A stretch of DNA of 64,000 nucleotides from Pseudomonas sp. PIC25. Its GTDB lineage: Bacteria; Pseudomonadota; Gammaproteobacteria; Pseudomonadales; Pseudomonadaceae. Location: positions 62,001 to 126,000 of the forward strand of contig NZ_MUJY01000182.1 of assembly GCF_002286785.1 (NCBI RefSeq), given 5' to 3'. Each line of letters starts with the position of its first letter. Position 1 is the stretch's first letter. The notes under the pieces are model-generated. The model did no database searches. It saw only the letters and a program-made list of their open reading frames with translations, and had not been told where the DNA came from. A program made the position numbers and the translations under genes. Shown here one piece after another: positions 1-10,587 of this stretch.

Positions 1-486
1 GACGAAACGCACAGGCACCTGGTGTGCATCGTAGAACTGTGCCTCGAAGGGAAACAGCGTCAGCATCAGGTCGCAGGCTTCGCGGATTTTCAGCACGCGC
101 TTCTGTCGCCAGGCCCAGACGGAGGGACTGACGTAATGCACGGTCTTGATGCCGGCACGGCGCAGTTTCAGCTCGACGCCCAGGTTGAAATCTGGCGCGT
201 CGATGCCGATAAATACGTCCGGCTTGGCGGCGATCAATGTTTCTATCAGACGTTTGCGACGAGACAGTAGCTCGGGCAGGCGGCCGAGCACTTCGACCAG
301 GCCCATCACCGACAGGCGCTCCATCGGAAAGTAGGGAGTCAACCCCTCGGCCTGCATGCGCGGCCCACCAACGCCGATGAATTCGATGTCACCATGGCGC
401 GCCTTGAGCGCCTGCATCAAGCCGGAACCGAGGATGTCGCCGGAAGCTTCACCAGCCACCAACGCGATACGCAAGCGAGGCGTCAT
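1..486 (-). CDS. lpxB: Lipid-A-disaccharide synthase, N-terminal part (truncated by window edge)
   Basis: The minus strand reads in frame from an ATG at 486 to the window edge, giving the first 162 residues. They begin [20 protein letters not shown], the typical LpxB N-terminus with its glycine-rich GEASGD motif; an IGVGGP motif and an APDFN motif follow. LpxB is a GT19 glycosyltransferase that joins UDP-diacylglucosamine to lipid X to make the lipid A disaccharide on the inner face of the inner membrane. The start lies 3 bases past the lpxA stop, so it is translated from the lpxD-fabZ-lpxA transcript. The family is usually about 380 residues, so more than half of the gene lies outside the window. 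Confidence 0.95.
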   Translation of the reverse strand, partial: MTPRLRIALVAGEASGDILGSGLMQALKARHGDIEFIGVGGPRMQAEGLTPYFPMERLSVMGLVEVLGRLPELLSRRKRLIETLIAAKPDVFIGIDAPDFNLGVELKLRRAGIKTVHYVSPSVWAWRQKRVLKIREACDLMLTLFPFEAQFYDAHQVPVRFV

Positions 487-489
487 GGC

Positions 490-1266
490 TCAGCGCGTGA
501 TGCCGCGGGTCGAGGACTGGATGGAGTCGCGGAAGACGGCGACTTCCGGGAACTGCGCAGCCGCTTCGGCCAGCTCTTCCAGGGCCTGCTCCACCGTCAG
601 CCCCTGACGGTAGACCACCTTGTAGGCACGACGCAGCGCCTGGATCGCTTCCGCGCTGAAACCGCGCCGGCGCATGCCTTCAAAGTTCATGCTGCGCGCT
701 TCCGCCGGATTGCCGAAGACGGTGACATAGGCCGGCACGTCCTTGCCGATGGCCGTGCCCATGCCGGAAAAGCTGTGGGCGCCGATTCGGCAAAACTGAT
801 GCACCAGGGTGAAGCCGGACAGAATCGCCCAATCGTCCATGTGAACATGGCCAGCCAGGGCGGTGTTGTTGACCAGGATGCAGTGATTGCCGATCACACT
901 GTCGTGGCCGATATGCACATAGGCCATTAGCAGGTTGTGATCGCCAATGGTGGTTTCCGAACGGTCCTGCACGGTGCCGCGATGGATAGTCACACCCTCG
1001 CGGATCACATTATGATCACCGATCACCAGGCGGGTCGGCTCACCTTTGTATTTCAGATCGGGAGTGTCCTCGCCTACCGAGGAAAACTGGTAGATGCGAT
1101 TGTGCTTGCCGATCCGGGTCGGCCCCTTGATGACCACATGAGGGCCGACCACCGTACCCTCGCCGATTTCCACATCGGGCCCGACGATCGACCAGGGGCC
1201 GACCTGCACGTCGTCTGCCAGCCTGGCCGAGGGATCGATGATGGCGCGAGGGTCAATCAAACTCAT
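490..1266 (-). CDS. lpxA: Acyl-ACP--UDP-N-acetylglucosamine O-acyltransferase
   Basis: 258 residues of left-handed beta-helix hexapeptide repeats, the usual LpxA length. LpxA moves a 3-hydroxyacyl chain from ACP to UDP-GlcNAc, the first step of lipid A synthesis, in the cytoplasm. The catalytic histidine is in the IGHD motif (H121), followed by the conserved NNTALAGHV segment. Residue 169 is methionine in the SGMGT motif; in P. aeruginosa LpxA this residue shortens the acyl pocket and favours C10 chains, whereas E. coli has glycine at the equivalent site and uses C14. The ATG overlaps the end of fabZ by 4 bases, so the two are translationally coupled. Confidence 0.97.
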   Translation of the reverse strand: MSLIDPRAIIDPSARLADDVQVGPWSIVGPDVEIGEGTVVGPHVVIKGPTRIGKHNRIYQFSSVGEDTPDLKYKGEPTRLVIGDHNVIREGVTIHRGTVQDRSETTIGDHNLLMAYVHIGHDSVIGNHCILVNNTALAGHVHMDDWAILSGFTLVHQFCRIGAHSFSGMGTAIGKDVPAYVTVFGNPAEARSMNFEGMRRRGFSAEAIQALRRAYKVVYRQGLTVEQALEELAEAAAQFPEVAVFRDSIQSSTRGITR

Positions 1267-1703
1267 AGCTTGCGTTCCGCACAGATGATTTCAGCCGAGC
1301 AGACTTCCTTGCCGTCCACGCTCGCCTGGCAATCGAACTTCCAGATGCCGCGCTTCACGCTGAGGAAGCGGGCTTCGAGGATCAGTTGGTCGCCCGGCAT
1401 CACCGGCGAGCGGAAGCGCAGCTTGTCGGAACCGACGAAGTAATAGAGCGTACCGTCGGCCGGCTTCACATCGAGCATCTTGAAGCCGAGGATGCCGGCA
1501 GCCTGGGCCATGGCTTCGATGATCAGCACGCCCGGCATGATCGGATGTTGGGGAAAGTGCCCGTTGAAGAACGGCTCGTTGATGCTGACATTCTTGTAGG
1601 CGCGAATGCGCTTGCCTTCGATATCCAGCTCAGCCACCCGGTCAACCAGCAGGAAGGGGTAGCGATGCGGCAGGTATTCGCGAATCTCGTTGATGTCCAT
1701 CAT
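1263..1703 (-). CDS. fabZ: 3-hydroxyacyl-ACP dehydratase FabZ
   Basis: 146 residues with a hot-dog fold signature. The catalytic pair is H49 in the [11 protein letters not shown] motif and E63 in IIEAMAQ. The enzyme dehydrates 3-hydroxyacyl-ACP in type II fatty acid elongation and competes with LpxA for that substrate, which explains its place between lpxD and lpxA. Two adjacent ATG codons occur; the first gives the 146-residue length and H49/E63 numbering familiar from P. aeruginosa FabZ. The stop overlaps the lpxA ATG. Confidence 0.97.
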   Translation of the reverse strand: MMDINEIREYLPHRYPFLLVDRVAELDIEGKRIRAYKNVSINEPFFNGHFPQHPIMPGVLIIEAMAQAAGILGFKMLDVKPADGTLYYFVGSDKLRFRSPVMPGDQLILEARFLSVKRGIWKFDCQASVDGKEVCSAEIICAERKL

Positions 1704-1853
1704 GTTCCGGGGAAGCCTGTTATAAAAAAGTGAAGCGCGCCATAGAGCGCAGTCATTCCGTTTTCAGATCAACCGTACGTGCCATGGCCGCGCGCAGCGC
1801 AAGTTCGTTCGAAAAATCACTAGCGACCGGGTACGGTCGATATGGAAAAGGAA

Positions 1854-2912
1854 TCAGGCATCAGATGATGTATCCCTGCCCGAGGTCACTGCAGCCAGTT
1901 GCTTTTCCAGCTGCTGCAGGCGGCGGGCCATGTCATCCAACTGACGAATCCGCGCCACGCTCTTCTTCCATTCGGCCGCCGGCTGCATGGCAGTCCCCGA
2001 AGAATAGGCCCCCGGCTCGCTAATCGAGCGGGTGACCATGGTCATTCCGGTCACGAATACGTTATCGCAGACCTCGATGTGGCCGACCATACCGACACCG
2101 CCTGCGATCATGCAATGCCTGCCGATCTTGGTGCTGCCGGAAATCCCCACGCAGGCGGCCATGGCAGTGTGATCGCCGATCTGAACGTTGTGCGCGATCA
2201 TGATCTGGTTGTCCAACTTCACCCCATCGCCGATGCGGGTATCCGCCAGTGCGCCCCGATCGATGGTGGTATTGGCCCCGATCTCGACATCATCACCGAT
2301 GGTCACCCCACCGATCTGGGCGATCTTCTGCCAGACGCCTTTTTCATTGGCGAAGCCGAAGCCTTCGCCACCGATCACCGCGCCGGACTGGATTACCACC
2401 CGCTTGCCGATGCGCACGTCGTGGTACAGCGTCACTCGCGGAGCCAGCCAACCGCCTTCGCCGATCTCGCTGCGCGCTCCCACGAAGCAGTGAGCTCCCA
2501 CCGTGACGCCGGCAGCAATCCGCGCACCCGCTTCGATCACGGCGTAGGCGCCAATGCTGGCGCTGGCATCCACCAGCGCATCGGTGGCGATCACCGCCGT
2601 TGGATGCACACCGGGTACCGCCTGCGGTTTGCGATCGAACAGATGGGAAAGCTGGGCATAGGCCAGGTAAGGGTTGGCCACCAGAAGCGCATCGCCCTCA
2701 TAGCCATCCGCGTCGGCCGGCGTGAGCAGCAGGGCTGCGGCCTGGGTCTGCGCCAAGTATTTCCGATACTGCGGGTTGGCGAGGAAACTCAGCTCCCCGG
2801 GCCCCGCCTCCTGCAAGGTGGCCAGCCCGCTGATCGGCTTGTCCGCGGCGCCACGCAGGGTGGCACCGAGACGCTCGGCTAGATCGCCGAGGGTAAACAC
2901 GATAGCCGTCAT
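1854..2912 (-). CDS. lpxD: UDP-3-O-(3-hydroxyacyl)glucosamine N-acyltransferase
   Basis: 352 residues: an N-terminal uridine-binding domain (about 1-100), a hexapeptide-repeat beta-helix (about 105-310) and a C-terminal helix. The likely catalytic histidine is H241 in the [11 protein letters not shown] motif. LpxD adds the second hydroxyacyl chain, to the 2-amino group of the glucosamine, in the third step of lipid A synthesis. It starts 2 bases downstream of the skp stop codon, and a 150-base gap separates it from fabZ, the longest break in this part of the operon. Confidence 0.96.
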   Translation of the reverse strand: MTAIVFTLGDLAERLGATLRGAADKPISGLATLQEAGPGELSFLANPQYRKYLAQTQAAALLLTPADADGYEGDALLVANPYLAYAQLSHLFDRKPQAVPGVHPTAVIATDALVDASASIGAYAVIEAGARIAAGVTVGAHCFVGARSEIGEGGWLAPRVTLYHDVRIGKRVVIQSGAVIGGEGFGFANEKGVWQKIAQIGGVTIGDDVEIGANTTIDRGALADTRIGDGVKLDNQIMIAHNVQIGDHTAMAACVGISGSTKIGRHCMIAGGVGMVGHIEVCDNVFVTGMTMVTRSISEPGAYSSGTAMQPAAEWKKSVARIRQLDDMARRLQQLEKQLAAVTSGRDTSSDA

Positions 2913-2914
2913 GA

Positions 2915-3418
2915 TCAGCGCAGCTGATTCATACGCTCGATGACCTGGCGGGTGATGTCGAACTGAGGTTTGACATCAATCACCGCACCGCGCTCGAAAA
3001 CCAGGTCAAAGCCACCTTTCTTGATGACCTCTTCCACGGCCTGGTCCAGCTTCGGCTTGAGCTGCTTGAGCATGTCACGATCGGCGATAGCCTTGGCTTC
3101 GTTCAATTCCTTGGACTGGAACTGGAAATCACGGGCCTTCTGCTTGAATTCCAGCTCGAGGCGCTCGCGCTCGGCCTGTTGCATCTTCTCGCCCTCTTTG
3201 ACGAGGCGATCCTGGATGCGCTTGGCGTCGCTTTCCAGCGTCTTCAGCTTGGTCAACTGCGGGCCGAACTTCTTCTCCGCATCCACGGCGTACTTCTTCG
3301 CCGCATCGGATTCGAGCAAGGCCATCTGATAGTTCAGCACGGCAATCTTCATTTCGGCGAAAGCCGGAGTCGCCAGCAGGGCAGCGCTGAACAGAACCAA
3401 TTGAGTCAACTTACGCAC
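2915..3418 (-). CDS. skp: Periplasmic chaperone Skp/HlpA (OmpH family)
   Basis: 167 residues with a clear Sec signal peptide ([21 protein letters not shown], cut before EMK), followed by a long charged helical region rich in Lys, Glu and Gln (about 40-115) that would form the coiled-coil tentacles of the Skp trimer. Skp holds unfolded outer membrane proteins in the periplasm and hands them to BamA, whose gene lies immediately upstream. The bamA-skp gap is 33 bases and skp-lpxD only 2, so they share a transcript. Confidence 0.93.
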   Translation of the reverse strand: MRKLTQLVLFSAALLATPAFAEMKIAVLNYQMALLESDAAKKYAVDAEKKFGPQLTKLKTLESDAKRIQDRLVKEGEKMQQAERERLELEFKQKARDFQFQSKELNEAKAIADRDMLKQLKPKLDQAVEEVIKKGGFDLVFERGAVIDVKPQFDITRQVIERMNQLR

Positions 3419-3451
3419 AATGCACTCCTGCTAAAACCTGTTGGTTTGCTG

Positions 3452-5815
3452 TTAGAAGGTCTGGCCCAGGGAGAACTGGAAGACCTGGGTATCCGCTTCG
3501 TCCGGCTTCTTGATCGGCATGGCCAGGCTGAAACTCAGCGGGCCCAGGGCCGTGATCCAGGTCAGACCGACGCCGACGGAGCTGGCCAGATTGCTGTAAT
3601 CGATATCGCACCCCGGCTCGTTCCGGCTCTTCTGCGCGGAACTGCAGTTGGTGTCGAACACATTACCCACATCCCAGAACAGTGCGGTACGCAGGGAACG
3701 CTGGTCCTTGACGAACGGCATCGGGAACAACAGTTCGACACCACCCTGGACCAGCACGTTACCGCCGAAGGGCAACGGGTCCTGGTCCGGGTCCTTCAAG
3801 GTACCGGGATTGGAGCCATCGCTGGGCGTACTACGCGGCCCCAGGCTGCTGTCCTTGAAACCACGCACCGAGTTGAAGCCGCCCGCATAATAGTGCTCAT
3901 AGAACGGCAGCTCGGAGGTCGAGCCGAAGCTGTCGCCATAACCCAATTCAGTGTGGAACCGCAGGGTGTAACTGTCGCTCAGCGGGGTGAACAACTGGCC
4001 GCGATAGTCGAGCTTGTAGAACGACAGGTCGCTGCCAGGCACCGTTGTTTCGAGCACCAAGCTCTGCGAATGACCACGGGTTGCCAGCACGCCCCGGTTC
4101 AGGGTGGACTCGGACCAGCCGGCGGACGCCTTGAAGTTCAGGTAGCTGTCGCCCTCCTGTTCGATGAAATCGAAAATCTCATCAACCGTGTAGCGACCGG
4201 TATTGATGTCATCCTGCTGGGCGGTCAGACCGAAAGTCAGACGCGAGGTCTCGCTGATCGGATAGCCGATGCTGACACCACCGCCCAGGCTATCCACTGC
4301 ATAGCTGGATACATCGACATCCAACTCATCGTAGTCAGTGGTGCGGTAGAAGGCGTTGTAACCCAAGCTAACGCCATCGACCGTCCAGTAGGGATCGACG
4401 AAGCCGAAGTTGTAACGGGTCTGGTATTCACTGCGGGTCAGGCCGATGCTGACCTTGTTACCGGTACCCAGGAAGTTGTTCTGACTGATCGAGCCGCCCA
4501 GGATCAGCCCCGCATTCTGAGCGAAACCGACGCTGGCGGTGATCGAGCCGGACGGCTGCTCTTCGACGCTGTAGTTGACGTCGATCTGGTCGTCGGTGCC
4601 CGGCACCTGCGGGGTCTCGACGTTGACTTCCTTGAAGAAGCCGAGGCGTTCGAGGCGGGTCTTGGACTGGTCGATCAGGTAGGTGGAGGCCCAACCGCCT
4701 TCCATCTGGCGCATTTCGCGGCGCAGCACTTCGTCCTCGGACTTGGTGTTGCCACGGAAGTTGATGCGGTTGACGTAGGCACGCTTGCCCGGATCGACGA
4801 CGAAGGTGATGGAGACGGTGTTGTCTTCATCGTGGGCTTCGGGAACGCCGTTCACGTTGGCGAAGGTGTAACCCTCGTTACCCAGACGGCGAGTGATCAA
4901 CTCGGAAGTGGTGGTCATCACCTTGCGGGAGAACACCTGCCCTTCCTTGACCAGCAGCAGCGCCTTGACTTCCTCTTCCGGCACCTTGAGGTCACCGGAC
5001 AGTTTCACGTCGCGAACCGTGTACTTCTCACCCTCGTCGACGTTGACGGTGATGTACACGTGCTTTTTGTCGGGGGTTATGGATACCTGGGTGGAAGAAA
5101 TATCCATGTTGATGTAGCCGCGGTCCAGGTAGTAGGAGCGCAGACGCTCCAGGTCGCCGGACAGTTTTTCGCGGGCGTACTTGTCGTCGTTCTTGAAGAA
5201 CGACAGCCAGTTGGTGGTCTTCAGCTCGAACAGGTCGATCAGGTCTTCGTCCGGGAATACCGTGTTGCCTACGACGTTGATGTGCTGGATGGCAGCGACC
5301 GAGCCTTCGTTGATATTGATCTTCAACGCGACGCGGTTGCGCGGCTGCGGGATGACTTCGGTCTCGATGGTCGCCGAGTAGCGGCCTTGCGCCACGTATT
5401 GGCGCTGAAGCTCATTGCGCACCCCTTCGAGGGTCGCCCGCTGGAAGATCTCGCCCTCGGCCAAGCCGGACTGCTTGAGGCCCTTGAGCAGGTCTTCGGT
5501 GCTGATCGCCTTGTTGCCTTCGATCTCGATGCTGGAAATCGAAGGCCGCTCGACTACATTGATCACCAGCACGTCGCCATCGCGACCGAGCTGGATATCC
5601 TGGAAGAAGCCGGTCTTGAACAGCGATCGCGTCGCTTCGACAAGACGGCGATCATCCGCCTGCTCGCCCACGTTCAGCGGCAGTGCGCCGAATACGCTGC
5701 CGGCGGAGACCCGCTGCAGACCATTGACTCGGATATCGGAGATGGTGAAGGACTCGGCGTGAACCTCGGCAATCATGAGTGCGGCAAGCACCGCAGGTAG
5801 CAGCAAGCGTTTCAT
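3452..5815 (-). CDS. bamA: Outer membrane protein assembly factor BamA
   Basis: 787 residues with a signal peptide (cleavage after VHA), five POTRA domains (about 22-420) and a 16-strand Omp85 beta-barrel ending in the outer-membrane signature phenylalanine (LGQTF). BamA is the insertase of the BAM complex and is essential. In P. aeruginosa it is known as Opr86. The neighbours are the site-2 protease gene rseP (74 bases upstream) and skp (downstream), an arrangement conserved in gammaproteobacteria. Confidence 0.98.
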   Translation of the reverse strand: MKRLLLPAVLAALMIAEVHAESFTISDIRVNGLQRVSAGSVFGALPLNVGEQADDRRLVEATRSLFKTGFFQDIQLGRDGDVLVINVVERPSISSIEIEGNKAISTEDLLKGLKQSGLAEGEIFQRATLEGVRNELQRQYVAQGRYSATIETEVIPQPRNRVALKININEGSVAAIQHINVVGNTVFPDEDLIDLFELKTTNWLSFFKNDDKYAREKLSGDLERLRSYYLDRGYINMDISSTQVSITPDKKHVYITVNVDEGEKYTVRDVKLSGDLKVPEEEVKALLLVKEGQVFSRKVMTTTSELITRRLGNEGYTFANVNGVPEAHDEDNTVSITFVVDPGKRAYVNRINFRGNTKSEDEVLRREMRQMEGGWASTYLIDQSKTRLERLGFFKEVNVETPQVPGTDDQIDVNYSVEEQPSGSITASVGFAQNAGLILGGSISQNNFLGTGNKVSIGLTRSEYQTRYNFGFVDPYWTVDGVSLGYNAFYRTTDYDELDVDVSSYAVDSLGGGVSIGYPISETSRLTFGLTAQQDDINTGRYTVDEIFDFIEQEGDSYLNFKASAGWSESTLNRGVLATRGHSQSLVLETTVPGSDLSFYKLDYRGQLFTPLSDSYTLRFHTELGYGDSFGSTSELPFYEHYYAGGFNSVRGFKDSSLGPRSTPSDGSNPGTLKDPDQDPLPFGGNVLVQGGVELLFPMPFVKDQRSLRTALFWDVGNVFDTNCSSAQKSRNEPGCDIDYSNLASSVGVGLTWITALGPLSFSLAMPIKKPDEADTQVFQFSLGQTF

Positions 5816-5889
5816 GAAGTCCTTTTTTATTCCAACTGATAATAAAGAAAATGCCGCTCATCGCGGCAGATTCGGAATTCAGCGTTGCG

Positions 5890-7242
5890 TTACAGCCGGC
5901 TCAGGTCGTTGACCAGGGCGAGCAACATCACCCCTATGACCAGACTGATACCGATCTGTACCCCCCATGCCTGCACCCGCTCCGACAAGGGACGACCCCG
6001 CGCCCACTCGATCAGATAGAACAACAGGTGCCCCCCATCCAGGACAGGGATCGGCAACAGATTGAGAACCCCCAGACTTATGCTCAGGTAGGCGAGGAAA
6101 TTGAGAAAATCCCCAACCCCAGACTGGGCCGAAGCGCCCGCCACTTTAGCAATGGTTATCGGCCCACTCAAGTTTTTTACCGAGAGCTCGCCGAAGAGCA
6201 TTTTCTTCATCGAATCAAGGGTCAGGACACTCATCACCCAGGTACGCCTGAGCCCTTCGCCAACCGCCTCGACAGGACCGAAGCTGACCTCGCGCAGCAT
6301 GTCCTCCGGCCAATCGACTTCCTGCACCCCGGCTCCCAGGTAGCCGGTGCGGGCCTTCTCTTCCCCACGCGCAGCCAGGGTCAGCGGTATTTCCAGGTGT
6401 TCTCCGGCACGTTCGACACTGAGCACGATACGTTGGCCGGGACGGGCCCGGACCTGATCGACCACTTGCTGCCAGTCGTCCAGCGGCGCGCCATCCAACG
6501 CCAGAAGACGGTCGCCGGCCTTGAGCCCGGCTGCCTTGGCCGGCCCGCTTTCGTCGAATGACGCCAGGATCGGAGGCAGCGCAGGGCGCCAAGGACGAAT
6601 ACCGAGGGAACCGATGGGATCGGGACTGTCGACACCTTTTAGCCATTCGCGCAACGCCACCTGACGAGGGCTTTCCTGCGTACTGCCGGGCTCGCGCACT
6701 CGGACATCGAGGGTGCCGCTTTCGCCCAGGCGGCGCACCAACTGCAGATTGACGGCCGCCCAGCCAGGGGTCAGCTCGCCATTCACCGAGACGATTTCCT
6801 CGCCCACCTGCAAGCCCGCCTCGGCTGCCAGGCTGCCCTCCTCGATCGCGCCGATGACAGGCTTCACCTGCTGGCTGCCTAGCATGGCCAGGAGCCAGAA
6901 GAACAGCAGAGCCAGGAGGAAGTTGGCCAGGGGACCAGCAGAGACGATGGCAATGCGTTGGCGTACGGATTTGCGGTTGAAAGCCTGATCGAGCAATTGG
7001 GGCGGTACGTCACCCTCGCGCTCGTCGAGCATTTTGACGTAGCCGCCCAACGGAATGGCAGCGACAACGAACTCGGTGCCATGGCGATCATGCCAACGCA
7101 ACAGGGGCGTACCGAAGCCAACGGAAAAACGCAGCACTTTCACGCCACAGCGGCGTGCGACCCAGAAGTGGCCGAATTCGTGGAACGTGACCAGCACCCC
7201 GAGCGCGACCAGGGTACCGACAATCATGTAAAGCGCGCTCAT
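5890..7242 (-). CDS. rseP: RIP metalloprotease RseP/MucP (site-2 protease)
   Basis: 450 residues. The zinc motif HEFGH is at residues 21-25 in the first membrane segment, two PDZ domains fill the periplasmic middle, and the LDGG motif with its third metal ligand lies in a C-terminal membrane segment (NLLPIPVLDGGHL). The enzyme makes the second, intramembrane cut in an anti-sigma factor during envelope stress; in P. aeruginosa, MucP cleaves MucA and frees AlgU. It follows dxr by 15 bases. Confidence 0.97.
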   Translation of the reverse strand: MSALYMIVGTLVALGVLVTFHEFGHFWVARRCGVKVLRFSVGFGTPLLRWHDRHGTEFVVAAIPLGGYVKMLDEREGDVPPQLLDQAFNRKSVRQRIAIVSAGPLANFLLALLFFWLLAMLGSQQVKPVIGAIEEGSLAAEAGLQVGEEIVSVNGELTPGWAAVNLQLVRRLGESGTLDVRVREPGSTQESPRQVALREWLKGVDSPDPIGSLGIRPWRPALPPILASFDESGPAKAAGLKAGDRLLALDGAPLDDWQQVVDQVRARPGQRIVLSVERAGEHLEIPLTLAARGEEKARTGYLGAGVQEVDWPEDMLREVSFGPVEAVGEGLRRTWVMSVLTLDSMKKMLFGELSVKNLSGPITIAKVAGASAQSGVGDFLNFLAYLSISLGVLNLLPIPVLDGGHLLFYLIEWARGRPLSERVQAWGVQIGISLVIGVMLLALVNDLSRL

Positions 7243-7257
7243 CGATTTCCTCCGGAC

Positions 7258-8448
7258 CTAGCGTCCGTGGCGATACAACCATTTTTCGGCCAAGGCTCTC
7301 GCCCTGGCATCGGCCGTCAAAACGACGTCGAGGCTTTCGACCGTTTCGACCGGCTCGAGATTCAGCACTTCCCCGATGATACTCGCGATTTCGGTGAAGC
7401 GGATGCGCCGTTCGAGAAAGGCTGCCACTGCTATCTCATTGGCGGCATTGAGCATTGCCGGCGCCGTGCCACCCGCCTGAGCGGCCTGACGGGCCAAGCG
7501 CAGACAGGGGAAACGCAACTCATCCGGCTCCTGGAAGTCCAGCCGACCGACTTTGAACAAATCCAGCGGCGCAACTCCCGAATCGATGCGTTCGGGCCAG
7601 GACAAGGCATGACTGATCGGTGTGCGCATGTCCGGATTGCCCAGTTGCGCCAGAACCGAACCGTCCACGTAGTCCACCAGGGAGTGAATGACGCTTTGCG
7701 GATGAATGACGACCTCGACCTGCTCGGGCCGGGCATCGAACAGCCAGCAGGCTTCGATCAATTCGAGACCCTTGTTCATCATGCTGGCCGAATCCACGGA
7801 AATCTTGCGCCCCATGGACCAGTTCGGATGAGCGCACGCCTGCTCCGGCGTGACGTCGCTCAAACCGGCCAGTGGCATCTCGCGAAACGGACCGCCGGAT
7901 GCAGTGAGCAGGATGCGGCGCACACCGACCGCCCCCAGGCCACGTGAGTAGTCATTCGGCAGGCACTGGAAGATGGCATTGTGTTCGCTGTCGATCGGCA
8001 AGAGTACCGAGCCACTGCGACGCACCGCCTGCATGAACAGCGCGCCGGACATCACCAGCGCCTCCTTGTTGGCCAGCAGGACCTTCTTACCCGCCTCGAC
8101 TGCCGCCAGAGTCGGCTTGAGGCCCGCTGCACCGACGATTGCCGCCATCACCACATCCACATCCGGGTGAGCGGCGACCTCGCACAATCCCCCCTCCCCT
8201 ACCAGTACACGGGTGTCCAAGCCTGCTGCCAGCAGGCCGCCACGCAAATGACGGGCGCCGTCTTCATCCGCTACGACAGCGAAACGCGGGCGATGACGCA
8301 GGCACAAGGCCTCCAGTTCCGCAAGACGGCTGAAGCCGCTCAGAGCGAACACCTGGTAGCGCCCTGGATGACGGGAAATCACATCGAGCGTGCTGAGGCC
8401 GATGGAGCCCGTGGCCCCCAGTACGGTTATCCGTTGCATTCCGCTCAC
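7258..8448 (-). CDS. dxr: 1-deoxy-D-xylulose 5-phosphate reductoisomerase
   Basis: About 396 residues. An NADPH-binding motif, VLGATGSIG, lies at the N-terminus, and the substrate-site region contains the PIDSEH and [13 protein letters not shown] motifs. The enzyme makes 2-C-methyl-D-erythritol 4-phosphate, the first committed step of non-mevalonate isoprenoid synthesis, which also feeds undecaprenyl phosphate made by the neighbouring uppS product. A GTG at 8448 overlaps the cdsA stop and gives the 396-residue length usual in Pseudomonas. An ATG at 8439 would give 393 residues and cannot be excluded. The reading frame stays open further upstream inside cdsA, but that part is not Dxr. Confidence 0.94.
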   Translation of the reverse strand: MSGMQRITVLGATGSIGLSTLDVISRHPGRYQVFALSGFSRLAELEALCLRHRPRFAVVADEDGARHLRGGLLAAGLDTRVLVGEGGLCEVAAHPDVDVVMAAIVGAAGLKPTLAAVEAGKKVLLANKEALVMSGALFMQAVRRSGSVLLPIDSEHNAIFQCLPNDYSRGLGAVGVRRILLTASGGPFREMPLAGLSDVTPEQACAHPNWSMGRKISVDSASMMNKGLELIEACWLFDARPEQVEVVIHPQSVIHSLVDYVDGSVLAQLGNPDMRTPISHALSWPERIDSGVAPLDLFKVGRLDFQEPDELRFPCLRLARQAAQAGGTAPAMLNAANEIAVAAFLERRIRFTEIASIIGEVLNLEPVETVESLDVVLTADARARALAEKWLYRHGR

Positions 8449-9260
8449 AGCGAGCCCCAGCCATACGCCCAGAGCAGTACGGCGAACAAAGGAATAGCCG
8501 CGGTCAGGCTGTCGATACGATCGAGCACCCCGCCATGGCCCGGCAGCAGGTTGCTGCTGTCCTTCATGCCGGATTGGCGCTTGAACATGCTTTCGGTCAG
8601 GTCGCCAACCACAGAAATCAACACCACCAGCGCCGCACCGCCCAGTGCCAACAGCAACTCGACCGCAGACCACCCCCGATAGAGCCCGACACCGAGGGTG
8701 ATCGCCAGGCTGGCCAGCAGACCGCCGATCAGACCCTCCCAGCTCTTGCCGGGACTGACCCGCGGGGCCAGCTTGCGCTTGCCGAAGGTCTTGCCGGAAA
8801 AGTAGGCACCTATGTCAGCGCCCCAGATCAGCACCATTACCGCCAGGATAAGGCCATTGGCCAGCGGCCATTGCTTGATCAGTACCAACCCCTGCCAGGC
8901 CGGCAGAAGAATCAGCAGACCGATTGCCAGCCGCCCCGGAGGACCATCCCAGTAACGACTGCTGTCCGGGTAATTCATGACCAGCCAGACCGCCACCAGC
9001 CACCAAGCGACGCCCAACAGCAGTACCCACGGCGCCATCATAGGCAACAGGTGAAGCACCAAGAGCAGGACTGCGACCGCGACCGCGTAGACGATCCGCC
9101 GGGATTGCTCGACGAGCCCAGCCAGCCGCGCCCATTCCCAAGCCCCTAGGCTGACCACCGCCCCGATGAAAAGCGCGAACGCGCCACCTTCGAGGAAGAA
9201 GAAGCCGCCCAAGGCGATGGGCAACAACACCAGGGCTGTGATGATTCGTTGTTTCAGCAT
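8445..9260 (-). CDS. cdsA: Phosphatidate cytidylyltransferase
   Basis: 271 residues, strongly hydrophobic with about eight membrane segments. The CDP-alcohol precursor signature is at the C-terminus: [14 protein letters not shown] followed by [19 protein letters not shown]. The enzyme makes CDP-diacylglycerol from phosphatidic acid and CTP, the branch point for all phospholipids. The ATG overlaps the uppS stop by one base, and the stop overlaps the dxr start. Confidence 0.96.
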   Translation of the reverse strand: MLKQRIITALVLLPIALGGFFFLEGGAFALFIGAVVSLGAWEWARLAGLVEQSRRIVYAVAVAVLLLVLHLLPMMAPWVLLLGVAWWLVAVWLVMNYPDSSRYWDGPPGRLAIGLLILLPAWQGLVLIKQWPLANGLILAVMVLIWGADIGAYFSGKTFGKRKLAPRVSPGKSWEGLIGGLLASLAITLGVGLYRGWSAVELLLALGGAALVVLISVVGDLTESMFKRQSGMKDSSNLLPGHGGVLDRIDSLTAAIPLFAVLLWAYGWGSL

Positions 9261-10015
9261 CAGGCTCTTGCCTCTGCTTCCACCTGCTCACTGGTCTTGC
9301 CGAAGCGGCGTTGGCGGGTAGCGAAGTCGGCCAGCGCCTTGCGCATGGCGTCGTGTTTGAAATCGGGCCAGAACAGATCGGAGAAATACAGCTCGGCATA
9401 GGCGAGCTGCCACAGCAGGAAGTTGCTGATGCGATGTTCACCACCCGTGCGAATGCAGAGGTCCGGCAACGGCAGCTCGCCGGTGACCAGGCACCCCTGC
9501 AGCAGCTCCGCCGTGATGTCCTCCGGTTGCAGATGCCCAGCCTGGACCTCCCGCGCCAGGCGCTGCGACGCCTGCACGATGTCCCATTGCCCGCCATAGT
9601 TGGCGGCGATCTGCAGGATGAAGCGCTGATGCCCGGCGGTCAGGGCCTCGGCCTCACGCATGGCGGCCTGCAGTTCCGGATGGAACCGGGTACGGTCGCC
9701 AATGATGCGCAGGCGTATGTCGTTTTCATCCAGCTTCTTCGCTTCGCGGCGCAGAGCCGTAAGGAAGAGTTCCATGAGCGCGCCGACCTCGTCGGCCGGA
9801 CGCTGCCAGTTCTCGCTGGAGAAGGCGAACAGGGTCAGGACTTCGACACCCGCCTCCGCGCACACCTCGATGACCGCCCGCACCGCATCCACGCCTGCCT
9901 TGTGCCCGGCAACACCGGGCAGCAGGCGCTTCTTCGCCCAGCGATTGTTGCCATCCATGATGATCGCGACATGGCGGGGTACTGCAGGCGATGCCGCTGA
10001 CTTGGTCTTTTCCAT
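9260..10015 (-). CDS. uppS: Undecaprenyl diphosphate synthase (cis-prenyltransferase)
   Basis: 251 residues. The N-terminal motif HVAIIMDGNNRWAKKR holds the catalytic aspartate, and the C-terminal DLCIRTGGEHRISNFLLWQ motif binds the isopentenyl diphosphate phosphates. The enzyme makes the C55 lipid carrier needed for peptidoglycan and O-antigen. It follows frr by 14 bases and overlaps cdsA by one base. Confidence 0.96.
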   Translation of the reverse strand: MEKTKSAASPAVPRHVAIIMDGNNRWAKKRLLPGVAGHKAGVDAVRAVIEVCAEAGVEVLTLFAFSSENWQRPADEVGALMELFLTALRREAKKLDENDIRLRIIGDRTRFHPELQAAMREAEALTAGHQRFILQIAANYGGQWDIVQASQRLAREVQAGHLQPEDITAELLQGCLVTGELPLPDLCIRTGGEHRISNFLLWQLAYAELYFSDLFWPDFKHDAMRKALADFATRQRRFGKTSEQVEAEARA

Positions 10016-10029
10016 GAAAAGCCCCGGCC

Positions 10030-10587
10030 TCAGACGGCCATCAGGTCCTTTTCCTTGGCTTCGAGGGCCTTGTCCACCTCGGCGACGAACTTGTCGGTCA
10101 GCTTCTGCAGCTCGTCGGCGGCACGGCGCTCGTCGTCTTCGCTGATTTCCTTGTCCTTGGACAGCTTCTTCAGTTCGGCCAGGGCATCACGGCGCACATT
10201 GCGCACAGCCACCTTGGCTTCCTCGGCAACAGCACGGGCCTGCTTGGTATAGCCCTTGCGGGTTTCCTCGGTCAGGGCAGGCATCGGCACGCGGATAGTG
10301 GTACCGGCGCTGGACGGATTCAGGCCCAGGTCAGAGGTCAGGATGGCCTTCTCGATGGCGGCACTGAGGTTCTTGTCGTGGGCAACGATCTTGAGGGTAC
10401 GGGCATCCTCGACGGTGATCGCGGCTACCTGGTTCAGCGGCATTTCGCTGCCCCAGGCCGGGACCTTGACGCTGTCCAGGATACTCGGGTGCGCACGACC
10501 GGTACGGATGGACGCCAAGTGGCGCCCCAGGGCCTCGATGGACTTGCCCATACGCTCCTGCGCGTCTTTCTTGATCTCGTTGATCAT
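10030..10587 (-). CDS. frr: Ribosome recycling factor
   Basis: 185 residues, the standard RRF length. The N-terminus reads [20 protein letters not shown], the conserved [11 protein letters not shown] segment is present, and the C-terminal half is a long helical bundle. RRF splits the post-termination ribosome together with EF-G. The ATG overlaps the pyrH stop by 4 bases. Confidence 0.97.
   Translation of the reverse strand: MINEIKKDAQERMGKSIEALGRHLASIRTGRAHPSILDSVKVPAWGSEMPLNQVAAITVEDARTLKIVAHDKNLSAAIEKAILTSDLGLNPSSAGTTIRVPMPALTEETRKGYTKQARAVAEEAKVAVRNVRRDALAELKKLSKDKEISEDDERRAADELQKLTDKFVAEVDKALEAKEKDLMAV

Noticed and set aside
1704-1853. Possible internal promoter or attenuator between fabZ and lpxD
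   Set aside because: A T run on the minus strand near 1727-1733 follows only a weak 4-bp stem, and no convincing promoter pair was found.
3179-5800. 873-codon open frame on the plus strand opposite bamA
   Set aside because: Antisense shadow from GC-rich codon use; its residues have no domain pattern, and bamA on the other strand is certain.
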